DNA of 45,827 bases, from positions 1 to 45,827 of the forward strand of contig JANOYC010000007.1 in the NCBI GenBank assembly GCA_031428675.1, given 5' to 3'. The position numbers and the translations under genes were made by a program. This DNA comes from JANOYC01 sp031428675. GTDB taxonomy: Bacteria > Actinomycetota > Actinomycetes > Actinomycetales > Microbacteriaceae. Below are positions 31,209 to 38,189 of this stretch, in pieces; within the stretch, counting starts at the first letter, position 1, and each line of letters starts with the position of its first letter. Below the pieces are notes generated by a model, which was not told the origin of the DNA, did no database searches, and worked only from the letters and a program-made list of their open reading frames with translations.

Positions 31209-31648
31209 CACGGTGCATGTCGACTCGATCAGACGACGAGAGCGGCTCAACGATGATTCTGACTATCTTTTATGGCTGCTTATGTGTGGCTCTTGCCCTC
31301 GTCATTGTCGCCGCCACGTCGCTCTACCTCGAGCGGAAGAAGCTGTTCACGCTCGCCGATGGCGCCGCTCTGGTCGGGGCGGAGTCATTTCCGCTGGCGG
31401 GAGTTCGGCTCGACGATGGCAACCCCCGACTCACGTTGCACCCGGAAACCGTTCGACGGGCCGCCGCCGAGTACCTCCGCGCTGTTCAACCCGCGTTCGG
31501 CGCGGAACTGGTCGAAGCCACCACGAGCGACGGCGTTACGGCGACGGTCACGCTCGCCTCATTCTGGCGCCCACCGGCAGTCAGCATGTTTGTGCCCGAC
31601 GGGGTGCGCGTCGAGGTCACTGCGGTCGCCCGGAGCGTGCTCGATTGA
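31205..31648 (+). CDS. TadG/Rv3654c-like Tad-associated secreted protein
   Basis: A 147-residue membrane-anchored protein: DESGSTMILTIFYGCLCVALALVIVAATSLYLERKKL is a prepilin-type N-terminus with one membrane helix, followed by LADGAALVGAESFPLAG, typical of Flp-pilus-associated TadG/Rv3654c-like proteins. GTG 31205 overlaps the previous stop (GTGA); ATG 31217 is possible. It ends the Tad operon. No prepilin peptidase gene is present in the window. Confidence 0.75.
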   Translation: MTRCMSTRSDDESGSTMILTIFYGCLCVALALVIVAATSLYLERKKLFTLADGAALVGAESFPLAGVRLDDGNPRLTLHPETVRRAAAEYLRAVQPAFGAELVEATTSDGVTATVTLASFWRPPAVSMFVPDGVRVEVTAVARSVLD

Positions 31649-31798
31649 CGATTCTGGCCGCCGTGCCCCCCGAAAGCGGCTAGTCGATCGCCACAAAATC
31701 GCTGGTCATCGGCATGTTTGACGCGTAGGGTTGAAGGGCGCAGCTGTCCTGGCACTAACGGAAGAGCGCCATCCGTCGTCCCGAGAGGAGATTCAGAT

Positions 31799-32251
31799 AT
31801 GAGCACGGTGATCGGCTATGCCGCCGGCGAATTCGACCTCTTTCACGTCGGCCACTTGAACATTCTCAAGTACGCCAAAAGCAAGTGCGATTACTTGATC
31901 GCGGGGGTCGTCTCGGACGAGATCGTCGAATTGGCGAGGGGCAACACGCCCGTGGTTCCGCTCGCCGAGCGCCTCGAGATCGTGCAGAGTCTCGACTGCG
32001 TCGATGAGGCGCGCGCTGAGACCCTCCCCAACAAGCTCGCGACCTGGCGCGACGTGCGGTTCACGATGTTCTTCAAGGGCGACGATTGGAAAGGCACCGA
32101 GAAGGGTGACCGTTTGGAGCGCGCGTTCGGCGCTGTCGGTGTCACCGTCGAGTATTTCCCGCACGAGATTCGCTCGATGAGTCCCCGGATGCGGATGGCC
32201 GCCCGCATGATCAACTCGCTCGACAGCAATCAGCTGGTCTCCCACCGCTGA
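31799..32251 (+). CDS. TagD-like cytidylyltransferase (glycerol-3-phosphate type)
   Basis: A 150-residue nucleotidyltransferase with the HxGH-type signature AAGEFDLFHVGHLNILKYAKSKCDYL and the later FFKGDDWKGTEKGD of glycerol-3-phosphate cytidylyltransferases. These make CDP-glycerol-like donors for teichoic-acid synthesis. The usual C-terminal motif (RTxGISTT in TagD or similar HTSST) is replaced by EIRSMSPRMRM, so activity or substrate may differ. GAGGAG lies 8 nt before ATG 31799, and a -10-like TAGGGT at 31726-31731 gives a leader of about 60 nt. It could supply the TagF-like enzyme at 10922, though the two genes are 20 kb apart. Confidence 0.82.
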   Translation: MSTVIGYAAGEFDLFHVGHLNILKYAKSKCDYLIAGVVSDEIVELARGNTPVVPLAERLEIVQSLDCVDEARAETLPNKLATWRDVRFTMFFKGDDWKGTEKGDRLERAFGAVGVTVEYFPHEIRSMSPRMRMAARMINSLDSNQLVSHR

Positions 32252-32354
32252 TCAGACGGAACCGATCGCGGCTTCGGTCGGCGTCGGAAAATCCCGGACA
32301 ATTGGGGACGAAGCGCACTGGTAATCGCGCCCGAATCGGAGTAGCGATGAGGGT

Positions 32355-32852
32355 ATGAACGCAACGACGCATACATCCGGAACTGACGAACGTTCAACCC
32401 GAATTGTGGTGGGTGTGAATGGATCGGCACAGTCGATCGAGGCTCTCCGCTACGGACTCCGTATCGCAAACGCCCTGCACACACGACTGGACGCGGTGAT
32501 CGCGTGGCAATTTCCGGTGACCTTCGGCATCAACGTCGATCTCGGATACTCGCCGGAAGAGACCGCCAGACGCGCCGTTGATCGCATGGTGTCCAGCGTT
32601 CTCGGTGACACACCACCATCGTGGTTCCGGACCGTCGTGCAGGAAGGATCCCCGGCCAAGATTCTCATCGAGGAGAGCACCGGCGCTGACATGCTCATCG
32701 TCGGTGGTCATGCGACCGGCACGTTCGCGGGCACCGCGCTCGGCGCGGTCGCAGCGGCGTGCGCAGCTCACGCACACTGCCCCGTGCTGGTCATGCACGC
32801 GGCCGATCGGTATTCCGGGGAGCGGCGTCAGCGCGATCGCTTCGGAGCGTAA
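32355..32852 (+). CDS. Universal stress protein, UspA family
   Basis: A 165-residue single-domain Usp protein. RIVVGVNGSAQSIEALRYGLRIA opens the fold. The ATP-binding motif is GGHATGTFAGTALGAVAAACAAHAHCPVLVM, a variant of G-2x-G-9x-G(S/T). The domain binds ATP in dimers and its role is a stress response that differs among members. It converges with the MFS gene, overlapping its end by 25 nt. Confidence 0.88.
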   Translation: MNATTHTSGTDERSTRIVVGVNGSAQSIEALRYGLRIANALHTRLDAVIAWQFPVTFGINVDLGYSPEETARRAVDRMVSSVLGDTPPSWFRTVVQEGSPAKILIEESTGADMLIVGGHATGTFAGTALGAVAAACAAHAHCPVLVMHAADRYSGERRQRDRFGA

Positions 32853-34087
32853 CGCGGCACGTACCTCGCGAGGATGCCCGCGCCGAGTAGGCCGAGGATG
32901 CCGACAACTCCTGCGGCCGCAGCCAAGGCGACGGCACCGGTTATCGCCGAGACCATGAGCGGCACCGCCGCGCCGCCCAGGTCGCCGGTGAAGCGCCACG
33001 CGCCGAGGAATGGAGCCGGATCGCCGGGTGGCGCGAGGTCTGCGCCCAGCGTCATCAGGATTCCGCTCCCTACCCCGTTGGAGAGCGCCATCACGAGAGT
33101 TGCGGCGATGAACCACTGGATGTTCGTGTCGAGATCGTGGGTCGCCGCAAGCATCACGTGGCCGGCGCCCAAGCCGATCATCGACGGCAGGGCGCTCCAC
33201 AACCGTCCGAATCTGTCCATAATCTGCCCGCTCGCGTAGAACAGGGCAAATTCGATGCTGCCGGCGATACCGATGATGATCGCCGTTTGCGTCGCCGGGA
33301 GCCCGATGCTCACCGCCCACAGCGGCACGATGACCGCACGGCTCGACCTCATCGCCCCGATTAGTGCAGCGCCTGTGCCCAAACGGGCGAGCACGGCCCG
33401 GTTCGCCCGGAGCGTGCGGAATAATCCCTGCGCTTCGCGGGCGACGAGCGCTTCGCCTTCGCGAAGCGAAGAGCCGTCGGCGGCGCGAACCAGGTGCACA
33501 GCGCCGAAACTCGCGGTCGGATCAGGAAGAGCGATCAAGATGGCGGCCGCGGCAAGACACGCGACGATGTGGATGAAGAACGCCGACCCAGTAGCGCCCG
33601 TCAGGTGGATCGTGACGGCGCTGATGAACGGCCCGATGAAGAATCCCGCGCGGAAGATTCCGCCGAGGGTCGAGAGAGCGCGAGCGCGGTAGGCGATGGG
33701 AACGAAGCTCGTCATAAACGCGTGGCGGGCGAGCGCGAACACTGCGGTCGCGACGCCGACGAGGAAGATTCCGACACCGAGCCAGATCGCGTTCGTCGCG
33801 AGGATGCTCACGACCAGTCCGATGATCGACAGTAGGCTCGCCCCGATCATGGCGGGTCGTTCTCCGATGCGGGAAATGACCCATCCGCTCGGTATGTCGC
33901 CGACGAGTTCGCCGATCATCAACAACGCTGCAACGAGGCCGGCGATGGCCAGACTCGCCCCGAGATTGTTGGCGACGAGCGGGATAACCGGGATGACGGC
34001 GCCCTCGCCGATCGAGAACAGCAAGGTCGGCAGGAGTGCGGGCAAGGCGATCGAGCGCCAACGGAAAGGTTGCTCGTCAGTGGTCAT
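32828..34087 (-). CDS. Major facilitator superfamily transporter
   Basis: A 419-residue permease with about twelve transmembrane helices. The loop between helices 2 and 3 reads GDIPSGWVISRIGERPAMIG, an MFS motif A variant, and later QIMDRFGRLWSALP is its second-half counterpart. The cytoplasmic loop near the middle (AADGSSLREGEALVAREAQG) is charged. It resembles drug or metabolite exporters of the DHA1 type; substrate unknown. ATG 34087 is used. A -10-like TAGTGT (minus strand, 34098-34103) ends 10 nt before it, a nearly leaderless arrangement. Divergent from prfB. Confidence 0.87.
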   Translation of the reverse strand: MTTDEQPFRWRSIALPALLPTLLFSIGEGAVIPVIPLVANNLGASLAIAGLVAALLMIGELVGDIPSGWVISRIGERPAMIGASLLSIIGLVVSILATNAIWLGVGIFLVGVATAVFALARHAFMTSFVPIAYRARALSTLGGIFRAGFFIGPFISAVTIHLTGATGSAFFIHIVACLAAAAILIALPDPTASFGAVHLVRAADGSSLREGEALVAREAQGLFRTLRANRAVLARLGTGAALIGAMRSSRAVIVPLWAVSIGLPATQTAIIIGIAGSIEFALFYASGQIMDRFGRLWSALPSMIGLGAGHVMLAATHDLDTNIQWFIAATLVMALSNGVGSGILMTLGADLAPPGDPAPFLGAWRFTGDLGGAAVPLMVSAITGAVALAAAAGVVGILGLLGAGILARYVPRYAPKRSR

Positions 34088-34142
34088 GGCGTGTTTGACA
34101 CTACCTGCGATCCTGGCGAGCGCTGCCGAGAGGGCGCGCGGG

Positions 34143-34148
34143 TAGGCT
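34143..34148 (+). promoter_or_regulatory. -10-like TAGGCT for prfB
   Basis: TAGGCT ends 9 nt before ATG 34158 and 12 nt before the second ATG at 34161; the leader would be only a few nt. Confidence 0.45.
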
Positions 34149-34157
34149 TGAGCCGCC

Positions 34158-35264
34158 ATGATGGACCTAGACCTCGCCGAACAGATTTCCGCACTCCGAT
34201 CGACGTTCGGAGATATTCGAGCGGTCGTCGGCGTTGACCGACTGAAAGCAGACATCGAGCGTTTGAGCGCGGAGGCCGGCGTTCGCGACCTGTGGGACGA
34301 TCCGGAGAAGGCACAGAAAGTAACGAGTGCGCTCAGCCACCGGCAAAGTGAGCTGGCCCGTATCGACAGCATCGAGGCGAGACTCGATGATCTCGAGGTA
34401 CTCGTCGAGCTCGCGAACGAAGCTGGCGACGAGGAATCGGCGAGCGAGGCCCGAGACGAGCTGGTGAGCATCCAGAAAGTGCTCGGAGATCTCGAGGTCC
34501 AGACGCTGTTGAACGGTGAATTCGACCCCCGTCCTGCTGTCGTCACCATTCGGGCGGGAGCGGGAGGGGTCGACGCGGCGGACTTCGCTGACATGCTCTT
34601 CCGGATGTACTTGCGCTGGGCCGAGCAGCACAAGTTTCCGACCACGGTGCTCGACACGAGCTATGCAGAGGAGGCGGGTATCAAGAGTGCGACGTTCGAG
34701 GTCGATGCTCCGTATGCGTTCGGCACGTTGAGCGTGGAGGCGGGAACTCACCGACTCGTGCGCATGAGCCCGTTCAATTCTGCTGGAAAGCGACAGACCT
34801 CGTTCGCTGCCGTCGAGGTCGTTCCCCTCATCGAGCAGACCGAGTCGGTGGACGTGCCGGAGAACGACATCCGCGTCGATGTGTTCCGCTCGTCCGGGCC
34901 GGGAGGTCAGTCGGTCAACACAACAGACTCAGCGGTACGGATCACCCACCTGCCCACCGGCATCGTGGTGAGTTGTCAGAACGAGAAGAGTCAGATCCAG
35001 AACCGCGCGGCGGCGATGCGTGTCCTCCAGTCGCGGCTGCTCCTGCTGCAGCGTGAACAGGAGGCGGCCACCAAGAAGGAATTCGCCGGCAACATCACGG
35101 CGAGCTGGGGCGACCAGATGCGCAGCTACGTGCTCGCGCCCTACCAAATGGTCAAGGATCTACGCACAGACCACGAAGTCAACAACCCGTCGAACGTCTT
35201 CGATGGCGATCTCGACGGGTTCATCTCTGCGGGTATCCGGTGGCGCAAGCGCGCGGTGGTCTAG
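34158..35264 (+). CDS. prfB: Peptide chain release factor 2
   Basis: A 368-residue RF2, which reads UGA and UAA stop codons. The SPF tripeptide anticodon is at 204-206 and the GGQ peptidyl-hydrolysis motif at 249-251 (SSGPGGQSVNTTDSA). The reading frame is continuous from the start, so there is no autoregulatory +1 frameshift of the kind seen in many bacteria. ATG 34158 or the next codon ATG 34161 begins translation. It leads the conserved prfB-ftsE-ftsX-smpB-ssrA block. Confidence 0.95.
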   Translation: MMDLDLAEQISALRSTFGDIRAVVGVDRLKADIERLSAEAGVRDLWDDPEKAQKVTSALSHRQSELARIDSIEARLDDLEVLVELANEAGDEESASEARDELVSIQKVLGDLEVQTLLNGEFDPRPAVVTIRAGAGGVDAADFADMLFRMYLRWAEQHKFPTTVLDTSYAEEAGIKSATFEVDAPYAFGTLSVEAGTHRLVRMSPFNSAGKRQTSFAAVEVVPLIEQTESVDVPENDIRVDVFRSSGPGGQSVNTTDSAVRITHLPTGIVVSCQNEKSQIQNRAAAMRVLQSRLLLLQREQEAATKKEFAGNITASWGDQMRSYVLAPYQMVKDLRTDHEVNNPSNVFDGDLDGFISAGIRWRKRAVV

Positions 35265-35329
35265 TCGCGGACACGGCACAGAATCGTCCGGGCTCGGGTG
35301 TCGCGCAGCGAGATCACGGGTCTCCTGCC

Positions 35330-35335
35330 TAGGCT
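35330..35335 (+). promoter_or_regulatory. -10-like TAGGCT for ftsE
   Basis: TAGGCT ends 9 nt before ATG 35345 and no ribosome-binding site is evident, so the ftsEX message is close to leaderless. Confidence 0.45.
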
Positions 35336-35344
35336 CGAGTCGTC

Positions 35345-36064
35345 ATGATTCGGTTCGATTCGGTATCCAAGCTCTACGCGGGCAACACGCGTCCCGCGCT
35401 CGACGACGTCGACCTCGAGATTCTCAAGGGCGAGTTCGTCTTCCTCGTCGGAGCATCGGGCTCGGGTAAGTCGAGTTTTCTCCGCCTGGTTCTGAAGGAG
35501 GATCGGCCCACCAGCGGGCAGATCTACGTGCTCGGTCGACAGCTGAACACACTCTCGAGTCGCAAGGTGCCCTATTTCCGTCGCAATCTCGGAGTCGTCT
35601 TCCAGGATTTCCGTCTGCTTCCCGGAAAAAGTGTCTACGACAACGTCGCTTTCACTCTGCAGGTGATCGGAAAGAGCAAGGGCTACATCCAGGAGACTGT
35701 TCCCGACGTGCTCGGGCTCGTCGGGCTGGGAAACAAGTCGGCCAGACTTCCACACGAGCTCTCGGGTGGAGAGCAACAACGGGTCGCGATCGCGAGGGCG
35801 ATCGTAAACCGCCCGGCGATCCTGCTCGCAGATGAGCCGACCGGAAACCTCGATCCTGCGACATCCGCGGGCATCATGAGCCTTCTCGAGCGCATCAATC
35901 TCACCGGCACGACCGTCGTCATGGCCACGCACGACGCCGGAATTGTCGACCAGATGCAGCGTCGGGTGATCGAGCTCATCGGAGGAAAGATCGTGCGCGA
36001 CGAACGCCAGGGCGGATATCAGACCCAGGCGATACCGCTGCACCGAGCGGGAGAATCGTCATGA
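35345..36064 (+). CDS. ftsE: Cell division ABC ATPase FtsE
   Basis: A 239-residue ATPase. Walker A GASGSGKSS (36-44), LSGGEQQRVAIARA signature, LLADEPTGNLDP Walker B and MATHDAG H-loop are intact. FtsEX is recruited to the septum by FtsZ and activates peptidoglycan hydrolases such as RipC-type enzymes in actinobacteria. It overlaps ftsX by 4 nt (ATGA). Confidence 0.95.
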   Translation: MIRFDSVSKLYAGNTRPALDDVDLEILKGEFVFLVGASGSGKSSFLRLVLKEDRPTSGQIYVLGRQLNTLSSRKVPYFRRNLGVVFQDFRLLPGKSVYDNVAFTLQVIGKSKGYIQETVPDVLGLVGLGNKSARLPHELSGGEQQRVAIARAIVNRPAILLADEPTGNLDPATSAGIMSLLERINLTGTTVVMATHDAGIVDQMQRRVIELIGGKIVRDERQGGYQTQAIPLHRAGESS

Positions 36065-36978
36065 GAATCGGTCTCATCCTGAGTGAGGTCGGTGAGGGCC
36101 TTCGGCGGAATGTGTCGATGGTGATCTCCGTTGTTCTCGTCACCTTCATCTCGCTGACCTTCGTGGGCGCAGCGATCCTGTTGCAGATGCAGATCGGCCA
36201 GATGAAGGGGTATTGGTACGACCGCGCGCAGGTCGCGATCTACATGTGCACCGACGTTGATACGACAGGCAACTGTGCTCAAGCAGAGGCAACTCAAGCG
36301 CAGAAGGATGCCGTCGAAGCGCAACTGACGTCAGAGACTCTCGCGCCCTACGTCGACAGGTTCGAGTTCGAAACGCACGAACAGGCCTACGAGAATTTCC
36401 TGGTGCAGTTCAAGGATTCTCCGGTTGCCGGTTACGTGACCCCTGATCTGCTGAACGAGAGTTTCCGCGTCAATCTTTATGATCCGACCCAAGCCGACGT
36501 GCTCATCGAAAGTCTTTCCGGTCTCGCTGGCGTGCAGAGCGTCGAAGACCAGCGGGGGTACCTCGACCAGATCTTCGCGATCCTGAATGCGGCCAGTTAT
36601 GCGGCAATTGGATTGGCCGCGCTCATGCTGGTGATCGCCGTGCTGCTGATCGCAACGACGATCAGACTCAGTGCTTTTTCGAGGCGTCGCGAGCTGGGAA
36701 TCATGAGGCTCGTTGGTGCCTCGAACCGGTTCATCCAGACTCCGTTCATTCTGGAAGGTGTCTTCGCGGCCCTGGTGGGCTCGGTGCTCGCCGGTGCAGC
36801 GATCGTGTCGATCGTGTACTTCTTCGTGCAGGGTTACCTCGGCACGACACTGTCGACAACAACAACCCTTGTCGGTATGGACGACGCACTGTTCGTCGTG
36901 CCCGTGCTGATCGTGGTCGGCGCCCTGCTCGCTGCGACCTCGGCGGGATTCGCGATCAGTCGCTACCTCAAGGTGTAG
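36061..36978 (+). CDS. ftsX: Cell division membrane protein FtsX
   Basis: A 305-residue membrane partner of FtsE with four helices: one near the N-terminus (MVISVVLVTFISLTFVGAAIL), a large extracellular domain (about 45-170) that contacts a hydrolase, and three near the C-terminus. The coupling loop region RRRELGIMRLVGASNRFIQTPF links to the ATPase. The extracellular domain contains a Cys pair (YMCTDVDTTGNCAQ). Translation is coupled to ftsE. A -10-like TAGACT for smpB follows at 36986-36991. Confidence 0.94.
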   Translation: MRIGLILSEVGEGLRRNVSMVISVVLVTFISLTFVGAAILLQMQIGQMKGYWYDRAQVAIYMCTDVDTTGNCAQAEATQAQKDAVEAQLTSETLAPYVDRFEFETHEQAYENFLVQFKDSPVAGYVTPDLLNESFRVNLYDPTQADVLIESLSGLAGVQSVEDQRGYLDQIFAILNAASYAAIGLAALMLVIAVLLIATTIRLSAFSRRRELGIMRLVGASNRFIQTPFILEGVFAALVGSVLAGAAIVSIVYFFVQGYLGTTLSTTTTLVGMDDALFVVPVLIVVGALLAATSAGFAISRYLKV

Positions 36979-36985
36979 CCGCCGC

Positions 36986-36991
36986 TAGACT
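36986..36991 (+). promoter_or_regulatory. -10-like TAGACT for smpB
   Basis: TAGACT follows the ftsX stop by 7 nt. A leader of about 50 nt runs to GTG 37049, with GAGGAG (37036-37041) 7 nt before it, in contrast to the leaderless genes. Confidence 0.45.
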
Positions 36992-37048
36992 GATGGGCTG
37001 CTCCGGGATGCGGGGCAATCGCCGGCCCACGACTCGAGGAGAACGAAC

Positions 37049-37525
37049 GTGCCCAGGGAACGCGGCCAGAAGGTCGTGGCCACCAATCGCAAAGCACGCC
37101 ACGATTACACGATCGAGGACACCTACGAGGCCGGACTCGTTCTCAGCGGTACCGAGGTGAAGTCGCTGCGCGCAGGTCGGGCATCCCTGGTCGACGGCTA
37201 CGGATTCATCGAGAACGGCGAAGCGTGGCTCGACGCCGTGCATATTCCCGAGTTCAACCAGGGCTCATGGAACAACCACCCGCCGCGGCGCAAACGAAAA
37301 ATGTTGCTCCACAAAGCTCAGATCCTCAAGATTCACAACAAGGTGAAAGAGGGCGGCTACACACTAGTTCCGCTGTCCATCTACTTCAGCGACGGCAACG
37401 CGAAGGTTGAGCTCGCCGTTGCGAAGGGCAAGAAGGAATATGACAAGCGACAGACCCTGCGGGAGCGACAGGATAAACGCGAAGCGGATCGCGCAATGTC
37501 GGCTCGGCGACACCTGGGTGAGTGA
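37049..37525 (+). CDS. smpB: SsrA-binding protein SmpB
   Basis: A 158-residue protein that binds tmRNA and brings it to stalled ribosomes for trans-translation. The OB-fold has ARHDYTIEDTYEAGLVLSGTEVKSLRAG and the C-terminal tail KKEYDKRQTLRERQDKREADRAM, which reads the empty mRNA channel. GTG start has a perfect GAGGAG site. The tmRNA gene lies 167 nt downstream, the standard partnership. Confidence 0.95.
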   Translation: MPRERGQKVVATNRKARHDYTIEDTYEAGLVLSGTEVKSLRAGRASLVDGYGFIENGEAWLDAVHIPEFNQGSWNNHPPRRKRKMLLHKAQILKIHNKVKEGGYTLVPLSIYFSDGNAKVELAVAKGKKEYDKRQTLRERQDKREADRAMSARRHLGE

Positions 37526-37692
37526 CTCTGCGGCGCCTAACACTGTCTCGTCTCGCGCAATGTCGGCCGCATCGGCGTAGAATGGAATGCTTCCGCCGGC
37601 GAGTCCTCGATTCGGCGAGCGGTTGATTGACAACTCCACAGCGCGCGATAGCGACCCACCTCAGCACGATTCTTCGTGCGCAGGGTGAGCAT
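37526..37692. other. smpB-ssrA spacer
   Basis: No gene. It should hold the ssrA promoter. TTGACA at 37627-37632 and TAGAAT at 37578-37583 are box-like, but neither has a well-spaced partner, so the promoter is not assigned. Confidence 0.35.
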
Positions 37693-38068
37693 GGGGATGA
37701 TCGGTTTCGACATTGCCTGCAAAACCGCGAGAAGCGGGTCGAGGATGCAGGGTTATCTCGTAAACGATCTCTGCAAAACATAAGTGCCGATGCAAAGCGC
37801 ACTGACTTCGCTCTTGCTGCCTAGCAGCAACTAGCACATGAAGTCCGTCAGACCGGGAATGCCCTCTACTCGGACCCTGGCGTTATCTAGAGGGATTGCT
37901 GTGCGGTTACGCTTGAGGGCCGCGCGGGACTTTCACTCTGGCTGGGCTCGTCGACCTAGATGCCCGTAGCAAAGGTCGGAGCCAAGGAGAACGAATCAAC
38001 GGGCTACACCCGTAGAAGGCGTGGAATTACAGCAGTGGACGGGGGTTCAATTCCCCCCATCTCCACCA
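37693..38068 (+). ncRNA. ssrA: tmRNA (transfer-messenger RNA)
   Basis: The RNA of 376 nt begins GGGGATGATCGGTTTCGAC and ends with an encoded CATCTCCACCA; GGGGATG pairs with CATCTCC to form the acceptor stem, and the T-arm GGGGGTTCAATTCCCCCC is near the 3' end. The internal reading frame, with a likely resume codon GCC at 37786, encodes ADAKRTDFALAA followed by TAG (37822-37824). The C-terminal ALAA is the usual protease signal. The resume codon is judged from the actinobacterial 12-residue form. Confidence 0.93.
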
Positions 38069-38176
38069 TCAGGTCGCTATCGCGCGGTGAGGCACCAGAG
38101 CTTACGAGTATCCGATCAGGTTGCATTCCGTTGCGACGGTTCAGCAGGCGTGATCAATCCTGTAACACGCTACGTC
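38069..38176. other. Spacer between ssrA and ppc
   Basis: No gene or integrated element is seen directly after the tmRNA 3' end, which is a frequent integration site in other genomes. Confidence 0.4.
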
Positions 38177-38182
38177 TAACGT
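38177..38182 (+). promoter_or_regulatory. -10-like TAACGT, leaderless start of ppc
   Basis: TAACGT ends 7 nt before ATG 38190; no ribosome-binding site is present. Confidence 0.45.
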
Positions 38183-38189
38183 TGGTTCT

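Noticed and set aside
36061..36324. Minus-strand open frame opposite the ftsX start
   Set aside because: Antisense shadow of the conserved ftsX gene with no own similarity.
38050..38189. Phage or island attachment site at the tmRNA 3' end
   Set aside because: No integrase and no repeated copy of the tmRNA end in the window.
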